The notes under the pieces were generated by a model, which had not been told where the DNA came from, did no database searches, and worked only from the letters and a program-made list of their open reading frames with translations. The position numbers and the translations under genes are program-made. Of a stretch of 64,000 bases of DNA, positions 39,063-47,917 are shown in pieces (position 1 is the first letter of the stretch; each line of letters opens with the position of its first letter). Source of the DNA: Nocardioides sp. JQ2195 (GTDB lineage: Bacteria > Actinomycetota > Actinomycetes > Propionibacteriales > Nocardioidaceae); the NCBI RefSeq assembly GCF_012272695.1, contig NZ_CP050902.1, positions 3,596,001-3,660,000 of the forward strand, in the 5' to 3' direction.

Positions 39063-39811
39063 CAGACACTCGTCTCGAATCCGAGGATGAAGCGAACCTG
39101 CATCCAGTTGACGATCCAGTCCCACCAACCGGTGACCAGGAGCACCCCGATCAGCACCAGCATGGCCCCACCGATGCGCGTCACCCAGGCCTGGTGGCGA
39201 CGGATGAACGCGAAGGCGCCGAGGGCTCGGCGGTAGGCCAGCCCGGCGATGATGAACGGCACGCCGAGCCCCAGCGTGTACGCCGCGGAGAGGACCGCGC
39301 TGCGGGCCACGGTGGCCTCGTTGATGCCGAGGGTCAGGATCGCGCCCAGGGTCGGGCCGATGCAGGGGGTCCAGCCGAGGCCGAACAGGAAGCCGAGGAA
39401 CGGGGCGGCGGCCAGGCCGACGGCGGGGACCTTGTGCACCCGCACGTCGCGCTGCAGCATCGGGATCAGGCCGATGAAGGCGAGTCCGAGCAGGATCACC
39501 AGCACCCCGAGCACGACGGTGATGGTGCGGTCGTGCGCCAGGAGCGTGGAGCCGAAGTAGCCCGACAGTGCACCCAGTGCCACGAAGACGCTGCCGAAGC
39601 CGAGGACGAAGAGCAGCGACCCGGCCAGCATCCGGCCGCGGTGGGCGTGCTCGAGGTCGGCACCCGAGAGACCGGTCGCGTAGGACAGGTAGCCGGGGAG
39701 CAGCGGGATCACGCAGGGCGAGAAGAAGGAGACCAGGCCGGCGAGCAGCGCGACGGGCAGGGCGACGACCAGGGACCCCGACATCACCGAGTCCTGGAAG
39801 AACTCAGCCAT
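39062..39811 (-). CDS. ccdA: Cytochrome c biogenesis thiol-disulfide transporter CcdA
   Basis: Moves reducing equivalents across the membrane to ResA. 249 aa, six helices; the redox cysteines sit in FFSPCVIPLLPGYLSY and GWTPCIGPTLGAI, the standard pair. It overlaps resA by 8 nt and resB by 1 nt, so all are coupled. Confidence 0.95.
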   Translation of the reverse strand: MAEFFQDSVMSGSLVVALPVALLAGLVSFFSPCVIPLLPGYLSYATGLSGADLEHAHRGRMLAGSLLFVLGFGSVFVALGALSGYFGSTLLAHDRTITVVLGVLVILLGLAFIGLIPMLQRDVRVHKVPAVGLAAAPFLGFLFGLGWTPCIGPTLGAILTLGINEATVARSAVLSAAYTLGLGVPFIIAGLAYRRALGAFAFIRRHQAWVTRIGGAMLVLIGVLLVTGWWDWIVNWMQVRFILGFETSV

Positions 39812-40409
39812 CTCCCTGCCCGCCCTCGGCGACGACGTCGTCGATCAGGTCGCTCAGGGTGTTCTTGCTCGGCATCACACCCAGCACGCTGGCGGCCACC
39901 CGCCCCTGCTGGTCGATGATGACCGTGCTCGGGGTGGAGTACGGCGTGAGCGTGCCGTGGAAGGCCAGCAGGCTCTTGCCCGACGGGTCGAAGATCGAGC
40001 GGAACGGCACGTCGAAGGTGCGCACGTAGCCCTTGGCGTTCTCGCGCGAGGGGTCACGGTTGTTGAGCCCGACGAAGACCACCTCGTCAGGGTCGACCTC
40101 GTTGGCCACCCCGACGATGTCCGGGGCCTCCTCGCGGCACTCCACGCACCAGGCGCCCCAGACGTTCACCACCACGACCTTGCCGCGGAAGTCGGCGAGG
40201 GAGAGGTCCTCGCCCGCGAGGTCCTCGCCGCTCAGCTTGATCGCCGAGGTGCGCTCGCCACGCTCGAGCTGGGTGATCTGGCCGTTGCCCGAGACGTATC
40301 CCTTGTCACCGGTGCCCTCCAGCGAGGAGCAGGCGGTGAGCAGGAGCAGGCAGGCAGCAGCGACCGCGGCAGTCGTGCGGCGGGCGAGCGGGCGGGGCTG
40401 GGGGTTCAG
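39804..40409 (-). CDS. resA: ResA/TlpA-like thiol-disulfide lipoprotein, CTG start
   Basis: Extracytoplasmic thioredoxin-fold reductant of apocytochrome c, about 201 aa. Translation of the full frame gives a basic start, a hydrophobic helix and a lipobox LLTAC (Cys about residue 29), then GKVVVVNVWGAWCVECREEAP with the active-site CVEC. Between the in-frame TGA upstream and the lipobox there is no ATG, GTG or TTG; a CTG at 40409 overlaps the previous stop (CTGA) and has GAGGAG 9 nt upstream. The first canonical start (GTG at 40175) would lose the signal peptide. Confidence 0.88.
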   Translation of the reverse strand: MNPQPRPLARRTTAAVAAACLLLLTACSSLEGTGDKGYVSGNGQITQLERGERTSAIKLSGEDLAGEDLSLADFRGKVVVVNVWGAWCVECREEAPDIVGVANEVDPDEVVFVGLNNRDPSRENAKGYVRTFDVPFRSIFDPSGKSLLAFHGTLTPYSTPSTVIIDQQGRVAASVLGVMPSKNTLSDLIDDVVAEGGQGDG

Positions 40410-41083
40410 GGCCGCTTCTCCTCGGGAGCGTCACCGGCCGAGAACGGCGCGGACTTGTCCTTGACGGGGATGAGGTGGCCGGCCGGCTCGGAGTAGGTCA
40501 GCGAGACCAGCCGCTCGTCCTCGAAGTTCAGCGAGGTGAGCGAGCACAGCGTGCACTGCCGCTTGCGCGGGTCGTGCAGGTAGGACCGCTTCTCGACGTA
40601 CAGGCGCGTGGTCCAGATCGGCAGCTGGTGGGAGACGATCACCGCTTCGTGGCCGGTGGCGGCGTCGCGGGCGTCGTACACCGCAGCCATCATGCGCGCG
40701 GCGACCTCCTTGAACGGCTCGCCCCACGAGGGCCTCAGCGGGTTCCACAGGTGGCGCCAGGTCGAGGGGTTCTTCAGGGCGTTGTGCTCCCCGGCGAACC
40801 GCTTGCCCTCGAAGAGGTTCGAGGACTCGATGACCCGCTCGTCGGTGACCATGTCGAGACCCCGCGCGTGGGCCAACGGCCGCGCCGTCTCCTGGGCCCG
40901 CTCCAGCGGCGAGACGCGCAGGTGGGTGATGTCGCGGTGCTTGATCGCCTCGGCGACGACCTGCGCCATCTCGCGGCCGCGGTCGGAGAGGTGGTAGCCG
41001 CTCATCCGCCCGTAGAGCACGCCCTCGGGGTTGTGCACCTCACCGTGGCGGAGCAGGTGGACGGTGGTCTTCTCGGTCATCAC
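40406..41083 (-). CDS. Histidine phosphatase family protein
   Basis: 225 aa. The phosphohistidine motif [12 protein letters not shown] is near the N-terminus and the second histidine in [26 protein letters not shown] and [10 protein letters not shown] complete the family. The same position between hemL and resA is kept in mycobacteria. Substrate unknown. Overlaps hemL by 4 nt. Confidence 0.9.
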   Translation of the reverse strand: MMTEKTTVHLLRHGEVHNPEGVLYGRMSGYHLSDRGREMAQVVAEAIKHRDITHLRVSPLERAQETARPLAHARGLDMVTDERVIESSNLFEGKRFAGEHNALKNPSTWRHLWNPLRPSWGEPFKEVAARMMAAVYDARDAATGHEAVIVSHQLPIWTTRLYVEKRSYLHDPRKRQCTLCSLTSLNFEDERLVSLTYSEPAGHLIPVKDKSAPFSAGDAPEEKRP

Positions 41084-42483
41084 ATTCCCTTGGTGGTCTG
41101 GCCGCCGGCGTCCTCGTTGGCTGCCGCGGCCGCGCGAGCGGCGCCCGGCAGGGCATCGAGGACGGTCTGGACCGCACGATCGTCATGGGCGCTGGACAGG
41201 AACCACGTCTCGTAGGCCGAGGGCGGCAGGTAGACGCCGGCGTCGAGCATGGCGTGGAAGAAGGCGGTGTACGCCGGCAGCGACTGTGCGTCGGCAGCGT
41301 CGAAGTCGCGGACCTCGCCGTCGCGGAAGAACACCGAGAACATGGTGCCCGTGGACTGGATCCGGTGCGGGACGCCGGCCGTCGACAGCGCCTCCGCGGC
41401 GGCGGCCTTGATCGTCTCGCCGGCCGCGGTGATGTGTGCGTAGACGTCGTCGGTGGCCAGGCGCAGCGTGACGAGCCCCGCAGTGGTGGCGATCGGGTTC
41501 CCGCTCAGCGTGCCGGCCTGGTAGACCGGCCCCTCGGGCGAGAGGTGGCCCATCACGTCGGCGCGACCACCGAAGGCTGCCGCCGGGAACCCACCGCCCA
41601 TGACCTTGCCGAACGTGACCAGGTCGGGCCGCCAGCCCTCGACCGCCCCGTCGAGGCCCCACTGGCCCTGCCTGCTGGCCCGGAAGCCCGTCATCACCTC
41701 GTCGGAGATGAACAGCGCGCCGCTCTCCCGGCACAGGTCGGAGAGCACGGCGTTGAAGCTGCGGCCGTCGAACTGGCCGGGAGGGACGACCCCCATGTTG
41801 CCGGGGGCCGCCTCGGTGATCACGCAGGCGATCCGGTCGCCGTGCTCGGCGAAGACCGCCCGGATCGCGTCGGGGTCGTTGTAGGGCAGGACGAGGGTCT
41901 GGTCGACGAAGCTCTGCGGGACGCCGGGGGTGCTGGAGACCGAGTGGACCTCGGCGGTGGTCCCACGCAGCGTGGCCAGCCCGGAGCCGGCCGAGGCGAG
42001 CAACGAGTCGACGTGGCCGTGGTAGCAGCCGGCGAACTTGATCACGAGGTCGCGGCCGGTGAAGCCGCGGGCCAGTCGGATCGCGGACATGGTGGCCTCG
42101 GTGCCGGAGGAGACGAACCGGACCTTCTCGATCGGCGTCCGGGAGACGATCTCCTCGGCCAGCTCGACCTCGGGCACGGTCGGGGTGCCGTACGACGTCC
42201 CACGTGTCACTGCGTCCTGTACGGCCGCCATGACCTCGGGGTGGCCGTGGCCGAGCAGCATCGGCCCCCACGAGCAGATCAGGTCGACGTACTCGTTGCC
42301 GTCGACGTCGGTCAGCCAGGCGCCGGCCGCGGAGCGGATGAAGCGGGGGGTGCCTCCCACGGCGCTGAACGCGCGGACCGGCGAGTTGACCCCACCGGGA
42401 GTCACCGCCTGCGCCCGGTCGAAGAACTCTGCCGATCGTTGGGCCGATCGACGGGCGCTGGAGGGGGGCACTGCGGAAGTCAC
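41080..42483 (-). CDS. hemL: Glutamate-1-semialdehyde 2,1-aminomutase
   Basis: PLP enzyme making 5-aminolevulinate, 467 aa, pairing with HemA in this window (C5 pathway). PLP lysine in [18 protein letters not shown]; also [23 protein letters not shown] [16 protein letters not shown] and [13 protein letters not shown] 42483 follows a GACAAT hexamer by 6 nt. Operon head for the cytochrome c maturation genes. Confidence 0.96.
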   Translation of the reverse strand: MTSAVPPSSARRSAQRSAEFFDRAQAVTPGGVNSPVRAFSAVGGTPRFIRSAAGAWLTDVDGNEYVDLICSWGPMLLGHGHPEVMAAVQDAVTRGTSYGTPTVPEVELAEEIVSRTPIEKVRFVSSGTEATMSAIRLARGFTGRDLVIKFAGCYHGHVDSLLASAGSGLATLRGTTAEVHSVSSTPGVPQSFVDQTLVLPYNDPDAIRAVFAEHGDRIACVITEAAPGNMGVVPPGQFDGRSFNAVLSDLCRESGALFISDEVMTGFRASRQGQWGLDGAVEGWRPDLVTFGKVMGGGFPAAAFGGRADVMGHLSPEGPVYQAGTLSGNPIATTAGLVTLRLATDDVYAHITAAGETIKAAAAEALSTAGVPHRIQSTGTMFSVFFRDGEVRDFDAADAQSLPAYTAFFHAMLDAGVYLPPSAYETWFLSSAHDDRAVQTVLDALPGAARAAAAANEDAGGQTTKGM

Positions 42484-42495
42484 GGCCTCATTGTC
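42481..42495 (-). promoter_or_regulatory. Leaderless promoter, hemL
   Basis: GACAAT (42490-42495) ends 6 nt before GTG 42483. Confidence 0.45.
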
Positions 42496-42500
42496 GCCGA

Positions 42501-42584
42501 GGCACCAAACCCGGTGCCAATCGGGGCCACCACCCCAATCGTGACGATTTCTGGAAATCTGCCCCTTTCCGCGTCACGATCGTG
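42501..42584. promoter_or_regulatory. Cluster of inverted repeats between hemL and lytic transglycosylase
   Basis: GGCACC-N6-GGTGCC (42501-42518), ATCGTgACGAT (42538-42548), GATTT-N4-AAATC (42546-42559) and CACGATCGTG (42575-42584). ATCGTGACG and CGTCACGAT also form a 9-bp inverted pair 25 bp apart. Possible operators; regulator unknown. Confidence 0.4.
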
Positions 42585-42662
42585 GGATGGCCGCGTTTCC
42601 TCCCCGAGGGCAGGGAACACGGGTCTCGTCCAACGAGATGCTCATCACACCAGATACTCGCG

Positions 42663-42690
42663 CGTAACCTGGCGTGTCACACTTCGTTGA
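42663..42690 (+). promoter_or_regulatory. BldN-type sigma promoter, perfect consensus
   Basis: CGTAAC-N16-CGTTGA (42663-42668 and 42685-42690), identical in both hexamers and spacer to the Streptomyces BldN consensus as I recall it. Predicted start about 42697, 57 nt before ATG 42754. Confidence 0.7.
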
Positions 42691-42753
42691 TCTGAGTGCC
42701 TGTGCTTGAGGGAGCAAGGGTTATCGACGCAGACAATTGGGGAGAACCAAGGA

Positions 42754-43959
42754 ATGAAGACCGCACGCTTCGGCCGAACACAGCGCCTGATGGCTCTCGT
42801 TCCGCTCGCCCTGCTGTCCACCGCGTGGACCGCCAGCCTCGTGGGCGTGGGTGGCGGCACGGTTGCCTCCGCTGCTGACAGCGAGGGTCGGCTCCCCGAC
42901 GGCACCGCCGTGCCGACCGAGGCGATCGAGGACCCGGCGAGCTTCTCGCAGCCCGGTTCGCTCGGTCTCGGCGTCCCCAAGGGCGATGGCGCGCAGATCG
43001 TGCAGACTGCCTCGACCAACGGCGTCCCCTCGGCGGCCCTGGCCGCCTACCAGCGAGCCGCGACCGTCATCAACGCCGCCGACAAGTCGTGCCAGATCCC
43101 GTGGGAGCTCGTCGCCGCCATCGGCCGCGTCGAGTCCGACCACGGTCGCACCGGCAACAACACCCTCGGCAAGGACGGCATCTCCCGCCCGGGCATCTAC
43201 GGCATCGCCCTGGACGGCTCGAACGACACCCAGGAGATCACCGACACCGACGCCGGCCAGTTCGACCGCGACGCGAAGTTCGACCGCGCCGTCGGGCCGA
43301 TGCAGTTCATCCCCTCCACGTGGTCGGTCGTGGGCGTCGACGCCGACGGCGACGGCGAGCGCAACCCGCAGGACGTCGACGACGCGGCCCTCGCCGCGGC
43401 CGTCTACCTCTGCTCGGGCAACGACGACCTGTCCTCCGAGGCCGGCCAGCGCTCGGCGGTCTACCGCTACAACCACTCCGAGAAGTACGTCGACCTGGTC
43501 CTGCGGATCAAGGACGCCTACATGAGCGGTGACTACTCCTCGGTCCCGAACAACACCACGTCCGCGATCTCCATCCCGACGGACTACACGTTCACCCAGC
43601 CCACCAACGGCCAGCAGCTCGGCTCGCCGCAGAGTGAGCCCGCGAACAACGGGACCCAAGCCGCCAGCGGCGCCGAGCCCGGCACCAGCACGAACTCCGG
43701 TTCGACCGACTCCGGCAGCACCGGCACCCAGACCGACCCGACTCCGACGGTGCCGACCACCAACGACCCGGGCGAGACGATCAAGAAGGGCATCGAAGAC
43801 GGCAAGAAGGCTGTCGAGGAGACAGTCAAGAAGGTCACCGACCCCGTCACGCAGACGCTGACGAAGACGCAGGCCACCACGCAGTGCCTCGCCTCCGGCA
43901 TCCTGGCACTCGACGTGAACCGTCTCAACGCATGCATCGCGGACCTGATGAATCCCTGA
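42754..43959 (+). CDS. Secreted lytic transglycosylase (MltB/SLT-like)
   Basis: Exported murein hydrolase, 401 aa. Signal peptide about 1-40 (basic n-region, LMALVPLALLSTAWTASLVGVGG, ends VASA-A). Catalytic domain about 90-275 with the glutamate in VAAIGRVESDHGR and the GPMQFIPSTW motif typical of MltB/SLT families. Then a Ser/Thr/Gly/Asn-rich linker and a C-terminal helical Lys-rich segment with a Cys pair. Its promoter carries a perfect BldN consensus. No known riboswitch motif is visible in its leader. Confidence 0.88.
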   Translation: MKTARFGRTQRLMALVPLALLSTAWTASLVGVGGGTVASAADSEGRLPDGTAVPTEAIEDPASFSQPGSLGLGVPKGDGAQIVQTASTNGVPSAALAAYQRAATVINAADKSCQIPWELVAAIGRVESDHGRTGNNTLGKDGISRPGIYGIALDGSNDTQEITDTDAGQFDRDAKFDRAVGPMQFIPSTWSVVGVDADGDGERNPQDVDDAALAAAVYLCSGNDDLSSEAGQRSAVYRYNHSEKYVDLVLRIKDAYMSGDYSSVPNNTTSAISIPTDYTFTQPTNGQQLGSPQSEPANNGTQAASGAEPGTSTNSGSTDSGSTGTQTDPTPTVPTTNDPGETIKKGIEDGKKAVEETVKKVTDPVTQTLTKTQATTQCLASGILALDVNRLNACIADLMNP

Positions 43960-43980
43960 CTCACCGGTCTCACTCGGATC

Positions 43981-44006
43981 GGCCCGGACTCCTCGGAGTC
44001 CGGGCC
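43981..44006. terminator. Terminator after lytic transglycosylase
   Basis: GGCCCGGACTCC-TC-GGAGTCCGGGCC, 12-bp perfect inverted repeat 22 bp past the stop, followed by GTTCTG. Confidence 0.75.
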
Positions 44007-44035
44007 GTTCTGCATCCCGCACAGAAGACCTCAAG

Positions 44036-44157
44036 CCCCGCCGAGCCGGCACGTGTTGACGCCGTACCCCGCCCAGTCGGCACGTGTTGACGCCGTACCC
44101 CGCCGAGCCGGCACGTGTTGACGCCGCACGCCGCCGAGTCGGCACGTGTTGACGTCC
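44036..44157. repeat. Four 31-bp tandem repeats
   Basis: Units begin at 44036, 44067, 44098 and 44129, each carrying GYCGGCACGTGTTGACG; the core is a pseudo-palindrome GTCNNCACGTGNNGAC. Located between convergent genes (transglycosylase and hemB). Confidence 0.88.
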
Positions 44158-44197
44158 CCGGGCCGATCGTTCGGGCCGGGACGACGTGAGCGGGAAG

Positions 44198-45175
44198 TCA
44201 GCGTCGCAGGAGGCGTGCGGCTTCGGCGGCCCAGTAGGTCAGGATCACGTCGGCACCGGCTCGTCGGATCGAGAGCAGCGTCTCCATGATCGCGGGCTCG
44301 CGGTCGATCCAGCCGTTGGCGGCGGCCGCCTCGACCATGGCGTACTCCCCCGAGATGTTGTAGGCCGCCACCGGCACGTCGACGGCGTCGCGCACCCGGC
44401 GGATGACGTCGAGATAGGCGAGAGCCGGCTTGACCATCACCAGGTCAGCACCCTCGTCGATGTCGAGGAGCGCCTCGCGGACGCCCTCGAGGGCGTTCGC
44501 GGAATCCTGCTGATAGGTGCGCCGATCGCCCTGCAGGGACGAGTCCACCGCCTCGCGGAAGGGGCCGTAGAACGCGGAGGCGTACTTCGCGGAGTAGGCC
44601 AGGATCGCGACGTCACTGGCACCGGCATCGTCGAGAGCGGCACGGACGACGCCGACCTGTCCGTCCATCATCCCGCTGGGCCCGACCATGTGCACCCCGG
44701 CCGCGGCATGCGCGCGGGCCATCTCGGCGTACACCTCGAGCGTGGCGTCGTTGTCGACCCGCCCCTCCGCATCGAGCACACCACAGTGCCCGTGGGAGGT
44801 GAACTCGTCGAGGCACAGGTCGCTCATCACCGAGAGGGAGTCGCCCACCTCGGCCACCACGTCGGCGATCGCCACGTTGAGGATCCCCGCCGGGTCGAGG
44901 GCTCCGGAGCCGGTGGGGTCCTTCGACTCGGGCACCCCGAAGAGCATGATGCCGCCCAACCCGAGCTCGGCGGCCTCCGCGGCGGCCGCCTTCAGCGACG
45001 AGCGGGTGTGCTGCACGACACCCGGCATCGAGCTGATCGGGATCGGCTCGCGGGCCCCTTCGCGCACGAAGACCGGCAGCACCAGCTGGCGTGCCTCGAA
45101 CGACGTCTCCGCCACCATGGCCCGCAGACCGGGGGTACGACGCAGCCGACGCGGCCGCACTGTGGGGAACTCCAT
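44198..45175 (-). CDS. hemB: Porphobilinogen synthase (5-aminolevulinate dehydratase)
   Basis: Condenses two ALA to porphobilinogen, 325 aa. Schiff-base lysines expected in the [23 protein letters not shown] region and [12 protein letters not shown]. The metal loop reads [13 protein letters not shown]: two of the three zinc cysteines are kept and the middle one is Asp, as often seen outside the strict zinc type. AAGGAG lies 5 nt before the ATG. Separate from hemD by a strong hairpin. Confidence 0.95.
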   Translation of the reverse strand: MEFPTVRPRRLRRTPGLRAMVAETSFEARQLVLPVFVREGAREPIPISSMPGVVQHTRSSLKAAAAEAAELGLGGIMLFGVPESKDPTGSGALDPAGILNVAIADVVAEVGDSLSVMSDLCLDEFTSHGHCGVLDAEGRVDNDATLEVYAEMARAHAAAGVHMVGPSGMMDGQVGVVRAALDDAGASDVAILAYSAKYASAFYGPFREAVDSSLQGDRRTYQQDSANALEGVREALLDIDEGADLVMVKPALAYLDVIRRVRDAVDVPVAAYNISGEYAMVEAAAANGWIDREPAIMETLLSIRRAGADVILTYWAAEAARLLRR

Positions 45176-45206
45176 GGCTGCTCCTTCAGGCTCTTCGTCG
45201 GCTCGG

Positions 45207-45250
45207 ACGTCATACGGTGCGGTCGCCCGGGCAACCGCACCGTATGACGT
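45207..45250. terminator. 17-bp perfect hairpin between hemD and hemB
   Basis: ACGTCATACGGTGCGGT and its exact reverse complement with a 10-nt loop, just past the hemD stop on the same strand. No T-run; it may end or attenuate the rex-hemACD transcript before hemB. Confidence 0.6.
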
Positions 45251-45260
45251 TACGCCGGGG

Positions 45261-46976
45261 TCAGGAGGTGGTGGCCCGCCGGCGTGCCGACGGCTTGCGG
45301 TCAGACGGCTTGGTGACCGGCTGCCCGCTCTCGATCAGGTCGGCCCGACGGCTCGCACCGAAGTCGGCCAGCGCGTCGACGAGCACCTCGACCGACGGCG
45401 ACGAGGCCATCACGTCGACGCGCAGGCCGTGCTCCTCGGCCGTCTTGGCGGTGGCCGGACCGATCACCGCGATGATCGTCGAGGCGTGCGGCTTGCCGGC
45501 GATGCCGACCAAGTTGCGCACCGTCGAGGACGAGGTGAACACGACCGCGTCGAACTTGCCAGACTTGATCGCGTCACGCGTCGGCGCCGGCGGTGGCGTG
45601 GCGCGCACGGTGCGGTAGGCGGTGACGTCGTCGCACTCCCAGCCGAGGTCGATCAGGCCGGCCACGAGGTTCTCGGTGGCGATGTCGGCACGGGGCAGGA
45701 AGACCCGGTTGATCGGGTCGAGCACGTCGTCGTACGGCGGCCAGTCGGCCAGCAGGCCCGCCGCGGACTGCTCGCCCGAGGGCACCAGGTCGGCGCGCAG
45801 GCCCCACGCAGCGATGGCAGCAGCGGTCTTGTCGCCGACCGCGGCGATCTTGAGGCCGGAGAAGGCGCGCGCGTCGAGGCCGTACTCCTCGAACTTCTCG
45901 CGCACCGCCTTGACCGCGTTGACCGAGGTGAAGGCAATCCACTCGTAGCGACCCTCGACCAGGCCACGCACGGCCTTGTCCATCTGCTGCGGGTTGCGGG
46001 GCGGCTCCACGGAGATGGTCGGGACCTCCTCGGGCACGCCGCCGAAGCCGCGCAGGCGCGAGGTCAGCGAGGCGGCCTGCTCCTTGGTGCGCGGCACGAG
46101 GACGCGCCAGCCGAAGAGCGGCTTGGTCTCGAACCACGACAGCGTCTCGCGCAGGTTGACGACGTCGCCGACCACGGTGATCGCCGGCGGGGCGATCTTG
46201 GCGGCCCGGGCGTCCGCGGCGATGTGCTCGAGGGTGGAGGTCACCGTCGACTGGGTGGTCACCGTTCCGGTCTGCGTCATCGCCACCGGAGTGGTGGCCG
46301 ATCGGCCGGCCTCGATGAGTGCCTTGGCGATGTCGCCGATCGAGCCGACTGCCGAGAGGAGCACCAGGGTGCCCTTGTCGGCGTATCGGCTCCAGTCCAC
46401 GCGGTCCCCGCAGGCCACCACGGACACCTCGCGGTGGGTCTTGTTGGTCAGCGGCACCCCGGCGTACGCCGGAACGGCGGTGGCCGAGGAGACACCGGGC
46501 ACGATCTCGAAGCCGATGCCGGCCTTGGCGCAGGCCTGGGCCTCCTCGGGGCCGGAGGCGAACACGAAGGGGTCGCCGTTCATCAGGCGTACGACGGTCA
46601 GTCCGCGCTTGGCCTGCTTGACGACCACCTTGGCCCGGTTGGCGTGGGTGAGCGGCTGGCCGTCCTGGCCGAAGCCACCGTCGACGAACTCGGGAGCACC
46701 GAAGTCGTCGATGACCTCCTTGCCGGCCTCGTCGACGACGACCTTGGGCTCGGGGAGCCCCAGGACCGTGCGCACGAAGTCTGCCTGCTCGGGGAGCTCG
46801 GTGACGACGACGTCTGCCTCGCGGAGCAGCTCCACGGCGCGCACGGTGAGCAGGTCGGGATCACCCGGGCCGCTGCCCACGAAGGAAACCCATCCGCGAG
46901 CCTGTGAGGGGATCTGCGTGCTCGCGGTCGCGTTCGCTGCCGGAGCCTGCGTGGTCTTGATCTTGCGTCCAGTCAT
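45261..46976 (-). CDS. hemD: Fused uroporphyrinogen-III C-methyltransferase / uroporphyrinogen-III synthase
   Basis: 571 aa, two enzymes in one chain. Residues about 28-270 are a SUMT/CobA domain ([37 protein letters not shown]), feeding precorrin-2; about 290-560 is a HemD domain ([38 protein letters not shown]). The fusion is common in actinobacteria. ATG overlaps hemC by 4 nt. Branch point for heme versus siroheme/cobalamin. Confidence 0.94.
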   Translation of the reverse strand: MTGRKIKTTQAPAANATASTQIPSQARGWVSFVGSGPGDPDLLTVRAVELLREADVVVTELPEQADFVRTVLGLPEPKVVVDEAGKEVIDDFGAPEFVDGGFGQDGQPLTHANRAKVVVKQAKRGLTVVRLMNGDPFVFASGPEEAQACAKAGIGFEIVPGVSSATAVPAYAGVPLTNKTHREVSVVACGDRVDWSRYADKGTLVLLSAVGSIGDIAKALIEAGRSATTPVAMTQTGTVTTQSTVTSTLEHIAADARAAKIAPPAITVVGDVVNLRETLSWFETKPLFGWRVLVPRTKEQAASLTSRLRGFGGVPEEVPTISVEPPRNPQQMDKAVRGLVEGRYEWIAFTSVNAVKAVREKFEEYGLDARAFSGLKIAAVGDKTAAAIAAWGLRADLVPSGEQSAAGLLADWPPYDDVLDPINRVFLPRADIATENLVAGLIDLGWECDDVTAYRTVRATPPPAPTRDAIKSGKFDAVVFTSSSTVRNLVGIAGKPHASTIIAVIGPATAKTAEEHGLRVDVMASSPSVEVLVDALADFGASRRADLIESGQPVTKPSDRKPSARRRATTS

Positions 46977-47917
46977 GCCTGCTGCCTTCTAGCTGGTGTG
47001 TCGATCAGTTCTGCTGCGCCTTCTTCGAGCATCCCGGTCGCCAACCGGGTGCCGACTCCCACGGCATCGGAGAGCGGTCCACTCGCCGATCTGCGGATGT
47101 CGATCGTGCCGTCGTGGGACAACGCCACGGCTCGGACCCAGATCTCGGACCCGTCCTCCCCACCGTCGGCGACCTCGGCCAAGGCTCCGACCGGGGCCGA
47201 GCACCCGGCCTCGAGGGTGCTGAGCACGGCCCGTTCCGCCGAGACGGCGGCCCGGGTGTGGGGGTCCTCGATGTGTTCCTGCAGCCGCGAGGCCAGGTCC
47301 GCGTCCTCGCTGCGGCACTCCACCGCCAGTGCTCCTTGGCCGGGGGCCGGCAGCATCTGGATCGGGTCGATGGTCTCGGTGACCAGCCCGAGGCGGTCGA
47401 TGCGGGACAACCCGGCACGGGCCAGGACCACTGCGTCGACCTCACCGGAGCTGACCTTGCCGAGGCGGGTGTCGATGTTGCCCCGGAGGCCGACGATCTC
47501 GAGGCCGAGGCCGAGCGCGGCCAGCTGCGACGCACGACGTGGGGAACCGGTCGCCACGACCGATCCCGGCGGCAGCTCCCCCAGGGTGAGGCCGTCACGG
47601 GCCACGAGCACGTCACGCGGGTCCTCGCGCGGGGGTACGGCGGCCAGCGCGATGCCCTCCGCGGCTCCCGTGGGGATGTCCTTGAGGGAGTGCACGGCGA
47701 TGTCGACCCGCCCGTCGAGGAGCGCGTCACGCAACGCGCTGACAAAGACACCGGTGCCGCCGAGGCTGGCCAGCGGCGCCCGGCTGATGTCGCCCTCGGT
47801 GGTGATCTCGACCAGCTCGACATCGACGCCGAGGCGTTCACGAATCATCTCCGCCACGTGGCCGCACTGGGTGCGGGCCAGCAACGAGGCTCGGGTTCCG
47901 ATCTTCAGGGTGGTCAT
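46973..47917 (-). CDS. hemC: Hydroxymethylbilane synthase
   Basis: Polymerises four porphobilinogens, 314 aa. The dipyrromethane-cofactor cysteine is in LEAGCSAPVGAL; also VHSLKDIPTG and ATGSPRRASQL substrate segments. Overlaps hemA by 4 nt upstream and hemD by 4 nt downstream. Confidence 0.96.
   Translation of the reverse strand: MTTLKIGTRASLLARTQCGHVAEMIRERLGVDVELVEITTEGDISRAPLASLGGTGVFVSALRDALLDGRVDIAVHSLKDIPTGAAEGIALAAVPPREDPRDVLVARDGLTLGELPPGSVVATGSPRRASQLAALGLGLEIVGLRGNIDTRLGKVSSGEVDAVVLARAGLSRIDRLGLVTETIDPIQMLPAPGQGALAVECRSEDADLASRLQEHIEDPHTRAAVSAERAVLSTLEAGCSAPVGALAEVADGGEDGSEIWVRAVALSHDGTIDIRRSASGPLSDAVGVGTRLATGMLEEGAAELIDTPARRQQA

Noticed and set aside
42590..42753. c-di-AMP (ydaO-type) riboswitch before the lytic transglycosylase
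   Set aside because: Such switches often precede cell-wall hydrolase genes in actinobacteria, but I could not find the conserved ydaO core sequences; a BldN-type promoter leaves only about 57 nt of leader, too short.
45245..45260. Minus-strand CGTAAC as another BldN promoter
   Set aside because: The hexamer is part of the hairpin flank and no CGTTGA-like element lies 16-17 nt downstream.
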